Assembly (NCBI GenBank): GCA_018333785.1
Contig: JAGXSU010000117.1
Location: 1-64,000, forward strand
From: Methylomicrobium sp.
Lineage (GTDB): Bacteria > Pseudomonadota > Gammaproteobacteria > Methylococcales > Methylomonadaceae
Length of the DNA: 64,000 nt
Direction of reading: 5' to 3'
Part shown: one piece after another, positions 56,574 to 64,000 of the stretch
Layout: each line of letters opens with the position of its first letter
Position numbering within the stretch: the stretch's first letter is position 1
Made by a program: the position numbers and the translations under genes
The notes under the pieces: model-generated
What the model was told of the DNA's origin: nothing
What the model saw: the letters and a program-made list of their open reading frames with translations, nothing else
Databases searched by the model: none

Positions 56574-58763
56574 CTAAGCCTTTAAAAAGTTTGCCGGTCG
56601 GGTTCTGTTTTTGATCGCCGCCTGAATCAGCCCTTGAACATCAAGGATCAGAGCGACATTGCCGTCACCCAATACAGTGGCGCCGGTGATACCTTTGAGA
56701 TTTTCAAAAACCTTGCCCATAGGCTTGATCACCGTCTGATGCTCTCCGTGTAATTCATCGACGACAAAACCGGCTTTGTTTTGACCCGACTTGACGACGA
56801 CAACACTTTCGCGGCGTTTAACGGTGTCACTCTTCCGGCTATTAAAATAATCACCCAGGCGTAGATAGGGCAAAACCTGACCACGCAGATTAATGTAGTG
56901 TTGCACTTCATCGATCTCACATTCGTTAGGATCCATTTCTATACATTCGTCGACCATGCTTAACGGAATGATGTAGCGATCCATCTCAGTACCCACCATA
57001 AAACCGTCAATAATCGCGAGTGTCAGCGGCAAATTAATGGTTATTGTCGTTCCCTGACCTTCTTCGCTATCAATACCTACCGTGCCGCGGAGGGCTTCGA
57101 TGTTTTTCTTGACGACATCCATGCCGACTCCGCGCCCCGACAAATTGGTGGCGGCTTCTTTTGTGCTGAGACCAGCTGCAAAGATCAGATCGAAAATTTC
57201 CTGCTGTGATAAGCCATGGTCAGGTTTAATCAGTCCATTTGCGATAGCCTTAGCGACTATTTTTTCGCAGTTCAAGCCCGCACCGTCATCGGCAATCTGA
57301 ATCACGATATGTCCTGATTCATGATAGGCGTTGAGTTGTACGATACCCTCTGCAGGCTTGCCAACCGCAAGGCGCTGTTCGGGGCTTTCGATGCCGTGGT
57401 CCAGTGAATTACGGATCAAATGCATGAGAGGATCGTTGATTTTCTCAACGACCGTTTTATCCAGTTCCGTTTCGCCTCCGCTTATTTGAAGCTCGATGGT
57501 TTTGCCCAGTTCATTGCTCACATCGCGCACAACCCTGCGAAAACGTGAAAAAGTTTCGCCAATCTGGACCATACGCAATTCCAAGGCGGTATCCCGGATA
57601 CTGCTGACCAAAGTGTTCATGCTGGCGGCAACATCGCCTGCATCGGCTAATCCATGCCGTTCGACGATCAGGTTCATTGCCGCGCTGGAAATGACCAACT
57701 CGCCAACCAGATTAATTAACTGCCCCAGTTTAGTGGCATCAACACGGATATAATTAGCTTCGGCAGCCAGTTTTTGCTTGGTCTGCTCCTGCTTTTTCAA
57801 GGCCTGCTCGACTACGGGCTCCTGAACCACATGCTGTTCGACCAGAATTTTTCCTAACGGTTTGCCCGGTTGATCGTCACTCTCCCGTGATTCATTTTGT
57901 TTTTGCAGCGCACGATTGACATCGTTTTGGGTTAGCGCGCCGACTTGCACCAGCATTTCGCCAATGCGCTTGACATGACTCTCATCCTGAGCGTCCAGCA
58001 GGTTGAGGTATTCTTCAACTTTAGAATTGGGCGGTAAAATATTGATATCGCAGTCATCTGAGGCAAACTCGAACACGCTCTCTATATTTTGCTTACTGGC
58101 ATCGCTTTGAAAGGCAATCTTGAAATGCAGGTAACAGCTTTCCGGGTCCATCTCATCACCGTCCGGCATGCCGGGTATCAGCGTAATGATTTCCTTTATT
58201 TCACCCAGTGTTTGCAGATAGCGGATAAAGGACAGCGGATCCATGCCGTTTCTCAACGCGTCGGACTGAAATTTCAAGGAAATAAGCCAACTTCCGTCAA
58301 CGGAAATATCACCGCCGCCTTCGCTTTCCAATTTTGAAGTTTCTGCTTCACTGGCCTGAATACCGGTTTCTTTACTGCCGGACAGCTGTTTTATCAATCT
58401 GGCGCTGGCCGCTTCCAGTTCCGGCGGCAAAGGAGCATCCTTTTGTGTCAGGCAATGTTCTATCAATCGCGCAGTTAGATCCTTGCTGTCCAGCAGTACA
58501 GAAATCAATTCGGCATCAATGGCTCGCTCACCATTGCGCACTTTATCCAGTACCGATTCAGCTTCATGAGTAAAAGCGACTATGGCATTAAAACCAAACA
58601 ATCCGGAGCTGCCCTTAATAGTGTGCATCGCTCTAAATACGCTGTTAATGGTCTCGCTATCATCCGGTGATGACTCCAGAGACAGCAGCGCGTCTTCCAT
58701 AGAGATCAAAAGTTCTTCTGATTCCTGGGCAAAGGTAGTTAACGCGGCATCAAATTCACTCAT
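56574..58763 (-). CDS. cheA: Histidine kinase CheA (cluster 2)
   Basis: 729 residues, the same architecture as the cluster 1 CheA. HPt with H47 ([10 protein letters not shown]). Tandem GspE/MshE-N-like motifs at 266-289 ([20 protein letters not shown], ending in Q289) and 302-325 ([20 protein letters not shown], ending in Q325). ATPase domain with [18 protein letters not shown] and [10 protein letters not shown], and a C-terminal CheW-like domain with [15 protein letters not shown]. The first motif keeps the Arg of the RLG-type start, unlike cluster 1. The start codon overlaps the preceding STAS stop by 4 bases. Confidence 0.94.
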   Translation of the reverse strand: MSEFDAALTTFAQESEELLISMEDALLSLESSPDDSETINSVFRAMHTIKGSSGLFGFNAIVAFTHEAESVLDKVRNGERAIDAELISVLLDSKDLTARLIEHCLTQKDAPLPPELEAASARLIKQLSGSKETGIQASEAETSKLESEGGGDISVDGSWLISLKFQSDALRNGMDPLSFIRYLQTLGEIKEIITLIPGMPDGDEMDPESCYLHFKIAFQSDASKQNIESVFEFASDDCDINILPPNSKVEEYLNLLDAQDESHVKRIGEMLVQVGALTQNDVNRALQKQNESRESDDQPGKPLGKILVEQHVVQEPVVEQALKKQEQTKQKLAAEANYIRVDATKLGQLINLVGELVISSAAMNLIVERHGLADAGDVAASMNTLVSSIRDTALELRMVQIGETFSRFRRVVRDVSNELGKTIELQISGGETELDKTVVEKINDPLMHLIRNSLDHGIESPEQRLAVGKPAEGIVQLNAYHESGHIVIQIADDGAGLNCEKIVAKAIANGLIKPDHGLSQQEIFDLIFAAGLSTKEAATNLSGRGVGMDVVKKNIEALRGTVGIDSEEGQGTTITINLPLTLAIIDGFMVGTEMDRYIIPLSMVDECIEMDPNECEIDEVQHYINLRGQVLPYLRLGDYFNSRKSDTVKRRESVVVVKSGQNKAGFVVDELHGEHQTVIKPMGKVFENLKGITGATVLGDGNVALILDVQGLIQAAIKNRTRPANFLKA

Positions 58764-59098
58764 GAGGATTTCCTGTCTGCAGAGATAACAATGGGATCAC
58801 CGAAATACTTACTGAGGTTAAGCAACTCCATCACATCAAGCACAGCCTGACTGTGCTGAATCAAACTCAGTTTAATATTGTGATGCCCTGCTTCACGCTT
58901 TAGAAACAACAGCAACTGTAAGCCTGCGCTGTCGATTTCACTGACGCCTGCCAAATCTATTTGTAATGTCTTTGCAGAAATCAGATGGCTGAAAAGTAAT
59001 TTTTTTTGCTGAAGGGCCGTGTAGATGGTCATTTCATCCTGAATTGCCAGGCGAATGGAGCCTTTTTTATCTTGCTTTACTTCAATGGACATGAACAC
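58760..59098 (-). CDS. STAS-domain protein of the che operon (cluster 2)
   Basis: 112 residues, a single STAS domain. The loop SEIDSAGLQLLLFLKREA keeps the usual Ser (S57), unlike the cluster 1 copy, which has Thr. It overlaps cheA by 4 bases, so the two proteins are made in step. An N-terminal extension of about 10 residues is not seen in the paralogue. The partner is unknown; the conserved place before cheA points to the kinase or the receptor array. Confidence 0.88.
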   Translation of the reverse strand: MFMSIEVKQDKKGSIRLAIQDEMTIYTALQQKKLLFSHLISAKTLQIDLAGVSEIDSAGLQLLLFLKREAGHHNIKLSLIQHSQAVLDVMELLNLSKYFGDPIVISADRKSS

Positions 59099-59121
59099 AT
59101 CCTATATGCGTTTCGCATTGG

Positions 59122-59490
59122 TTAGGGCAACACCAGTTTGGATACCGCATCCAACAGTGTCGGCGCCTGAAATGGCTTAGTCAGCCAGGCTTTAGCCCCG
59201 GCCGCTTTACCAGCCTGTTTTTTATCGTCGGCCGATTCTGTGGTCAGCATCATCATCGGTGTGAATTTATAGGCCGGCAGTTTTTTGGCTTCCTGTACAA
59301 AGGTAATTCCATCCATATTTGGCATATTGACATCCGTAATGATCAGATTGATTTTTTGCCCCGTCAGTTTTTTAAGCGCATCCTTGCCGTCACACGCTTC
59401 AATTACTTCATATCCTGCGCCTTTGAGTGCAATAGTGACTACCTGACGAATGGAAGCAGAGTCATCAATAATCATGATGGTTTTTGCCAT
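59122..59490 (-). CDS. cheY: Response regulator CheY (cluster 2)
   Basis: 122 residues, a lone receiver domain. D9-D10, D53 (ITDVNMPNMDG), Thr 83/84 (MLTTES) and K105 (LTKPF) form the active site. It matches the cluster 1 CheY in length and most positions, so cross-talk between the two clusters is likely unless partner surfaces differ. It lies between the MCP-like gene (21 bases) and the STAS gene (23 bases). Confidence 0.93.
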   Translation of the reverse strand: MAKTIMIIDDSASIRQVVTIALKGAGYEVIEACDGKDALKKLTGQKINLIITDVNMPNMDGITFVQEAKKLPAYKFTPMMMLTTESADDKKQAGKAAGAKAWLTKPFQAPTLLDAVSKLVLP

Positions 59491-59511
59491 GGTTTTAATC
59501 CCGGTTGATGT

Positions 59512-60729
59512 TTAGAAAAATGTTAAATCGTTATCTTGAGCGGCACTCTGGTGAGAAACAGCGCTGTTAGCCTGGTGATTAAGCAATTCCTCGGGCATGG
59601 TGTAATTAAGCTCCATTCCGGAAAGTGTTTTATCGACATTGATCATATTGGCATGCCGCTGAGCACCTGCATGGGTAGCACTTTCCACCGTGCCTTGAAG
59701 ACTGTTAAGATTATGCTCGACATGTGACAACATTTGACTGACCCGATCCTGAAACTGGAACGCTGTCAGTACTGTGAAAATTTCGTCCCGAATTTCAGAA
59801 CTACTGCATCTGAGCGTCTCAGCATCATTTTTAAAAACATTCAGCGCATCCTGCAAATCAGTCAGCGTGTTTTGGATTGCCTGTTCAGCCTCACGGATGG
59901 TTTGGTCGTCATTAGTTCCCGAAGCAACCGACATTTTTAATGTGTTGGTCATTGCAGTATTGATATCTTCTATGGCGGCGCTGATCTTTTCGCCGGTCAA
60001 GGATGAAAAACCTGCTAACTTGCGGACCTCATCTGCCACCACGGCAAAACCACGGCCATTTTCGCCTGCCCTGGCGGCTTCAATCGCAGCATTTAATGCC
60101 AATAAATTGATTTGCTCGGCGACTTTTCGAACTTCCTGAGCCATTGAGTCCAGTTGATGCGTATGTAAAGATAGCTTACGCACTTCATCGACAACGGCAT
60201 GCTCAACATTCTGAATCTCGGCAAGCGCTTTTAACACTTGATTCAAAGCCTTGTGGGTATCTGAAAACAAGGTATCGATACCACGGCCATCCTCGGCATG
60301 ACCCGTGCCGTTGATAATATTGCTCAACTGATCAACCATCACGCCAAAGCGCTTGGTTAATACCGTGATTTCCTGCTCAGTATGGCTGCGGGAGGTTTGC
60401 ACTTGTCTCAACAGAATCGGCGCCACATGAATGAATAACCTTTCCAGTTCAGTCGCATAAGCGTTGACATCATCAAGCTTATTCATTTCATCCTGTTGCC
60501 AACGTTCATTGTTTTGCCGAATCAGAGCTTGCTGTTTATTGAATAACAGGTGGCCAATCAAAATGCCTGCCAGGATTAAAACCAGTGTCACGACAAAACC
60601 CAATAAACCAAATCCCGATAATAACAACAACAGCAAACCAGACATTAATCCCAATCCGGCCGGGAGCAAATAGAAGCTGGCTTTTCCTACACCGGCTTCA
60701 GCAGCTTGGTAATTAGCTGTGCGTGACAT
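59512..60729 (-). CDS. Short MCP-like protein with CheZ-like C-terminus (cluster 2)
   Basis: 405 residues. Two closely spaced membrane segments (about 20-63) and no periplasmic sensor. The signalling hairpin (about 185-245) has tip [20 protein letters not shown]. The C-terminal part has [14 protein letters not shown] (324-337) with D328-x3-Q332, the CheZ-type DxxxQ pattern, then YTMPEE (the paralogue has YTMEAE) and the final QDNDLTFF. Spacing between hairpin, DxxxQ and tail matches the cluster 1 paralogue. The gene heads the minus-strand operon and shares a 150-base divergent promoter region with cheR. Function as a CheY phosphatase is inferred. Confidence 0.85.
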   Translation of the reverse strand: MSRTANYQAAEAGVGKASFYLLPAGLGLMSGLLLLLLSGFGLLGFVVTLVLILAGILIGHLLFNKQQALIRQNNERWQQDEMNKLDDVNAYATELERLFIHVAPILLRQVQTSRSHTEQEITVLTKRFGVMVDQLSNIINGTGHAEDGRGIDTLFSDTHKALNQVLKALAEIQNVEHAVVDEVRKLSLHTHQLDSMAQEVRKVAEQINLLALNAAIEAARAGENGRGFAVVADEVRKLAGFSSLTGEKISAAIEDINTAMTNTLKMSVASGTNDDQTIREAEQAIQNTLTDLQDALNVFKNDAETLRCSSSEIRDEIFTVLTAFQFQDRVSQMLSHVEHNLNSLQGTVESATHAGAQRHANMINVDKTLSGMELNYTMPEELLNHQANSAVSHQSAAQDNDLTFF

Positions 60730-60879
60730 GAAATTTCCTCTAGAATTTGCAAATTAACAGCGTTGATAGTAGTTGCTTTTCTGATCTATACAACCACCTA
60801 CCATGCTAGGAAATAGAAAAATGCCAACCCGTCCACTGTTTTTTAATTTGCCTGTTAATTTTTACACTGTGAGGATTGC

Positions 60880-61686
60880 TTGAGTATTTCACCGATTACA
60901 CCTGAAGAATTTGATCGGTTCAGGCGTCTGATTTACGACCATGCCGGCATTGCACTGATACCGGAAAAAAAAGTAATGGTAGCCAGTCGGCTTGCTAAAA
61001 GGCTGGATTACTATGGTGTTTCAACTTATGGAGAATATTTCCAGTTAGCCACGCAACGCGATCATCCTCAGGAGTTTCAGATGATGGTCAATATTCTTAC
61101 CACTAACGAAACCTATTTCTTTCGTGAACCGAAGCACTTTGATTTTTTCCGCCAAGAAATTATAAAAAACTGGCGGGGTGAGCATTTCAGGCTGTGGAGT
61201 GCCGCCAGTTCATCCGGCGAAGAAGCCTACAGTCTGGCCATGGTGATGGCCCAAGATCTGGGAATGCGGCGTTGGGAAATTTTAGGATCCGATTTAAGCA
61301 CTCGCGTCCTGGATATAGCCAAACAAGGCGTCTATACGATGGATAGGCTGGAACAAATGGACATGTCACTCATGGAAAAATATTGTCTGAAAGGTGTGCG
61401 TTCGCAAGCCGGTTTTTTTAAAGTTGACCAGAAGTTGCGGGACAGGGTGAGCTTTCAACAAGTCAATCTGATGCAACCGTTACCGACCGGCATCGGTAAA
61501 TTCGATGTTATTTTTTTACGCAACGTTTTGATTTATTTTGACCAGGATACTAAAAAACAGGTAGTTGAGCGACTCGCAACCGCTCTAAAATCCGGCGGCT
61601 ATTTCTTTGTCAGCCATTCCGAAAGTCTGCATCGCATTACTGACCAATTGCAAAGTATCAAACCTTCGATTTATCGGAAACCATGA
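60880..61686 (+). CDS. cheR: Chemotaxis methyltransferase CheR (cluster 2)
   Basis: 268 residues starting at TTG, chosen because a GAGGA ribosome site lies just before it. Marks are ILTTNETYFFREPKHFDFF, the SAM loop LWSAASSSGEEAYSLAMVMA and VIFLRNVLIYFDQ. It methylates receptor glutamates. Its stop overlaps the cheD start by 4 bases (ATGA). It diverges from the MCP-like gene, so cheR-cheD-cheB forms its own transcript. Confidence 0.94.
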   Translation: MSISPITPEEFDRFRRLIYDHAGIALIPEKKVMVASRLAKRLDYYGVSTYGEYFQLATQRDHPQEFQMMVNILTTNETYFFREPKHFDFFRQEIIKNWRGEHFRLWSAASSSGEEAYSLAMVMAQDLGMRRWEILGSDLSTRVLDIAKQGVYTMDRLEQMDMSLMEKYCLKGVRSQAGFFKVDQKLRDRVSFQQVNLMQPLPTGIGKFDVIFLRNVLIYFDQDTKKQVVERLATALKSGGYFFVSHSESLHRITDQLQSIKPSIYRKP

Positions 61687-62279
61687 AAGTCCAACCCTTC
61701 AAAAACACGCAGCGGATCATTATCGATCCGGGCGAGTATTATGTAACACGCCGTAAAGAAGTCATTTCCACACTATTAGGCTCCTGCGTATCAGCCTGCC
61801 TGTTCGACCCGGTCAATCAGGTGTTTGGTATGAACCATTTTTTACTGGCATACCGGTTTCATGCGCATAACATGCCTATCATTCAGTCTGAAGAAGGCCG
61901 ATATGGTGTTTACGCGATGGAATTACTGATTAACGATATGATGAAAATGGGCGCGAACAAGCTACACTTAAAAGCCAAATGTTTCGGCGGCGGCAATGTT
62001 TTGAAACTGCGTGAGGACAGGGAAAACAAAGACACTGTCGGCGATGTTAACGTCATGTTTATTAAGGAATTTCTAAAAAATGAACATATACCGATAGTCG
62101 GTTCCTGTTTGGGAGGTAATCATGGCCGGAATGTTCATTTTGTCGGCACCGATTATTCGGTCTTCATAAAAAAAATCGGTGATCAGCAAGAACGGCTACT
62201 GGAAAGTGAGGAACGCCGTTACTGGAAACAAAGCATTGACGAGCGTGAAAAGACCAAGAGCTCAACCGATTTCTGGTAA
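61683..62279 (+). CDS. cheD: Chemoreceptor glutamine deamidase CheD (cluster 2)
   Basis: 198 residues. Catalytic C35 (LLGSCVSAC) and H52 (MNHFLLAY), 17 residues apart as expected. KCFGGGNVL is the conserved glycine loop. The C-terminus (about 165-198) is a charged helical extension (QQERLLESEERRYWKQS) absent from the cluster 1 CheD. It lies between cheR (4-base overlap) and cheB (58 bases). Confidence 0.92.
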   Translation: MKVQPFKNTQRIIIDPGEYYVTRRKEVISTLLGSCVSACLFDPVNQVFGMNHFLLAYRFHAHNMPIIQSEEGRYGVYAMELLINDMMKMGANKLHLKAKCFGGGNVLKLREDRENKDTVGDVNVMFIKEFLKNEHIPIVGSCLGGNHGRNVHFVGTDYSVFIKKIGDQQERLLESEERRYWKQSIDEREKTKSSTDFW

Positions 62280-62337
62280 CGTTGCCGGGCATTTAAACGA
62301 CTGATATTTTTAAAAACACATCAACACGGCAGGTTTT

Positions 62338-63438
62338 ATGGCGGACATCAAAGTATTCATCGTCGACGATTCAGCCGTGGTCAGGCAGGTCTTGACCGCC
62401 CTGTTGAACAGCATAGCGGGCATCACAGTTATCGGCTCGGCACCCGATCCTCTGTTTGCACTGAAACGGATGGAAACGGACTGGCCGGACGTCATTGTTC
62501 TTGACATCGAGATGCCGCGCATGGATGGCATCACGTTTCTAAAAAAGCTGATGCAGGAACATCCCACCCCGGTGGTGATTTGCTCAACGCTCACGGCAAA
62601 AGGGGCGGAAGTCACCATGCAGGCGATGAGCGCCGGTGCGGTTGACATCATTACCAAACCGACGGTTAATTTGAAAGGTTTTCTCCAGGATTCAAAAACC
62701 CTGTTGGCCGATGCAGTAAAAGGCGCGTCCCACGCCAGAGTTGGCCGAATGAGCGCGGGCATTCCGAAAAAATCAATCATGGAATCGCAGCCCAAACTCA
62801 ACGCCGATGCCATCATCGCCCCCCATGCTGGCAGTATCCATGAAACGACCGATAGAGTGGTATCCATAGGGACATCTACAGGCGGAACACAGGCATTGGA
62901 ATATGTGCTGACCCGCTTACCTCGATCGGTCCCTGGTATTATCATCGTCCAGCATATGCCGGAAGCCTTTACTGCGGCGTTTGCCAAACGCCTGGACAGT
63001 CTTTGCCAAGTCACCGTTAAAGAAGCGGAGCAAAACGATCGGGTCATTCCCGGTTTGGTGTTAATCGCTCCGGGCGGAAAACATATGCTTTTACGACGCA
63101 GCGGCGCACAGTACCGGGTAGAAATCAAAGACGGCCCTTTGGTCAGCCGTCATCGCCCGTCCGTGGACGTTCTTTTTCGATCTACAGCCCAAGCCGCAGG
63201 TCAAAACGCGCTGGGTATCATTATGACGGGCATGGGAGATGACGGCGCACGCGGCATGAAAGAGCTACACGATACCGGCGCATTGACGGTCGCACAGGAT
63301 GAAAATAGCTGCGTTGTATACGGTATGCCCAAAGAGGCCGTCAAACATGGCGGTACTGATGGCGAACTGCCTTTATCGGCAATACCCAACCTGATAATCC
63401 AATCTCCCAGCCGGACTCGCTTCCTCAAAGGATCTTAG
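62338..63438 (+). CDS. cheB: Protein-glutamate methylesterase CheB
   Basis: 366 residues. The receiver domain (1-125) has phospho-acceptor D56 ([11 protein letters not shown]). A linker (about 130-170) leads to the esterase domain with S180 (SIGTSTGGT), H206 (VQHMPEAF) and D302 (MGDDGARGM); spacings of 26 and 96 residues equal those of E. coli CheB (S164/H190/D286). It removes methyl groups from receptors after phosphorylation by CheA. This is the only cheB in the window, so it may serve cluster 1 as well. Confidence 0.95.
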   Translation: MADIKVFIVDDSAVVRQVLTALLNSIAGITVIGSAPDPLFALKRMETDWPDVIVLDIEMPRMDGITFLKKLMQEHPTPVVICSTLTAKGAEVTMQAMSAGAVDIITKPTVNLKGFLQDSKTLLADAVKGASHARVGRMSAGIPKKSIMESQPKLNADAIIAPHAGSIHETTDRVVSIGTSTGGTQALEYVLTRLPRSVPGIIIVQHMPEAFTAAFAKRLDSLCQVTVKEAEQNDRVIPGLVLIAPGGKHMLLRRSGAQYRVEIKDGPLVSRHRPSVDVLFRSTAQAAGQNALGIIMTGMGDDGARGMKELHDTGALTVAQDENSCVVYGMPKEAVKHGGTDGELPLSAIPNLIIQSPSRTRFLKGS

Positions 63439-63498
63439 CTCTCAATTAAGATAGCGAATCAATACTAGTTTGACAAATTAAGGGAATAGGATTAAAAC

Positions 63499-63529
63499 AC
63501 ATAGTAGTTTCGAAACGAAACTACTATGT
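63499..63529. repeat. Perfect 14-bp hairpin after cheB
   Basis: ACATAGTAGTTTCG (63499-63512) is exactly complementary to 63516-63529 around a 3-base loop. It lies 61 bases after the cheB stop and 27 bases before the next start. There is no T run after it, so it is either a rho-aided terminator, an RNA-stability hairpin or an operator for the downstream gene. Confidence 0.7.
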
Positions 63530-63555
63530 CAATCCACTTGATGGGAGATAACATC

Positions 63556-64000
63556 ATGAAAAAAAGCATTTTGACCCTCATCTCATGCACCTTATTTTCT
63601 CTTTCAAACGCCGTATCTGCCCAGGAACAAAGCGTCCCATTTCCCGAAGGCTACAGAAATTGGCTACATGCCAAATCGATGTTGATACAACCCGGCCATG
63701 CTCTGGAAAATCCTTTTCAAGGCATCCACCACGTCTATGCCAACGCATTGGCTGAAACCGGGCTAAAAACAGGCAAGTACGAAGACGGCGCCATACTCGT
63801 CTTCGATCTGCTCAATTATCAGGAAAAAGACAAGTCTATTCAGGAAGGCGAAAGAAAACTGGTCGGCGTTATGCATAAAAATGCCAAAAAATATGCGACA
63901 ACCGGAGGCTGGGGATTTGAAGGTTTCTCCGGTGACAGCAAAACAGAACGTCTCGTTAAAGACAGCGGCGCGTCATGCTTTGCTTGCCACACCTCAGAAA
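63556..64000 (+). CDS. Cytochrome P460-family protein (partial, cut by window end)
   Basis: 148 complete codons visible. A signal peptide (MKKSILTLISCTLFSLSNAV, cleaved near SAQ) sends it to the periplasm. The body has family marks: FPEGYRNWLHAKSMLIQ, GIHHVYANALA and GAILVFDLL. The heme-binding motif CFACH lies at the right edge (about 142-146). P460-type cytochromes carry a c-type heme, in the true P460 with an extra lysine cross-link, and act on hydroxylamine or nitric oxide; they occur in ammonia oxidisers and methanotrophs. An AGGAG-like site (TGGGAGATAA) precedes the ATG. The last residues lie beyond the window. Confidence 0.88.
   Translation, partial: MKKSILTLISCTLFSLSNAVSAQEQSVPFPEGYRNWLHAKSMLIQPGHALENPFQGIHHVYANALAETGLKTGKYEDGAILVFDLLNYQEKDKSIQEGERKLVGVMHKNAKKYATTGGWGFEGFSGDSKTERLVKDSGASCFACHTSE

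Overview
The window is chromosomal DNA of a gammaproteobacterium, most likely a type I methanotroph or close relative. This is an inference. It rests on a linked 6-phosphogluconate dehydrogenase / glucose-6-phosphate dehydrogenase / 6-phosphogluconolactonase operon, a PEP-CTERM protein with an ExeA-type ATPase nearby, a cytochrome P460-family gene at the right edge, and many intergenic palindromic repeats. No methane or methanol oxidation gene is in the window, so the assignment is not proven. There is no prophage, CRISPR array, rRNA or intact insertion sequence.

Layout. 1-1157: non-coding, with tRNA-Arg(CCG) on the minus strand and a 5'-half copy of the same tRNA beside it. 1158-6038: an ExeA-type ATPase, a secreted beta-propeller protein, a PEP-CTERM protein, a small conserved protein and an AraC-type regulator, all on the minus strand. 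6039-9017: a 992-residue winged-helix/ATPase/TPR regulator. 9041-11047: Rep helicase. 11319-15000: the gnd-zwf-pgl operon (oxidative pentose phosphate or dissimilatory RuMP route). 15593-19159: a LOV-GGDEF blue-light diguanylate cyclase followed by a lipocalin, an SRPBCC protein, a DUF1499 protein and a DUF523/DUF1722 protein, a set that resembles light/stress clusters. 19373-21561: two membrane transport proteins. 22033-27805: a tripartite RND efflux operon. 28181-30743: a K+-channel-like protein, an HD-GYP protein and a YaiI-type protein.

Two paralogous chemosensory systems dominate the right half. Cluster 1 (31164-43441, minus strand) runs MCP-like protein, CheY, STAS protein, CheA, two large receptors, CheW, CheR, CheD. 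It lacks cheB; the C-terminal scrap of a sigma-54 activator lies just past cheD. Cluster 2 (53928-63438) has the same core order on the minus strand with one receptor, and cheR-cheD-cheB diverging on the plus strand. Between them lie an IS21-type transposase remnant and a lipid block: mlaA, an acyltransferase/hydrolase fusion, a thiolase, a FadB-like multifunctional protein and a FadE-type acyl-CoA dehydrogenase.

Four observations merit most attention. (1) The MCP-like protein at the head of each che operon ends in a CheZ-like DxxxQ motif and a shared (E/D)-(I/L)-T-F-F tail, which suggests a receptor-phosphatase hybrid in systems with no cheZ. (2) Both CheA proteins carry a tandem GspE/MshE-N-like repeat between the phosphotransfer and dimerisation domains. 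(3) Five intergenic elements share a core while their complementary flanking arms differ. (4) Cluster 1 has lost, or never had, cheB.
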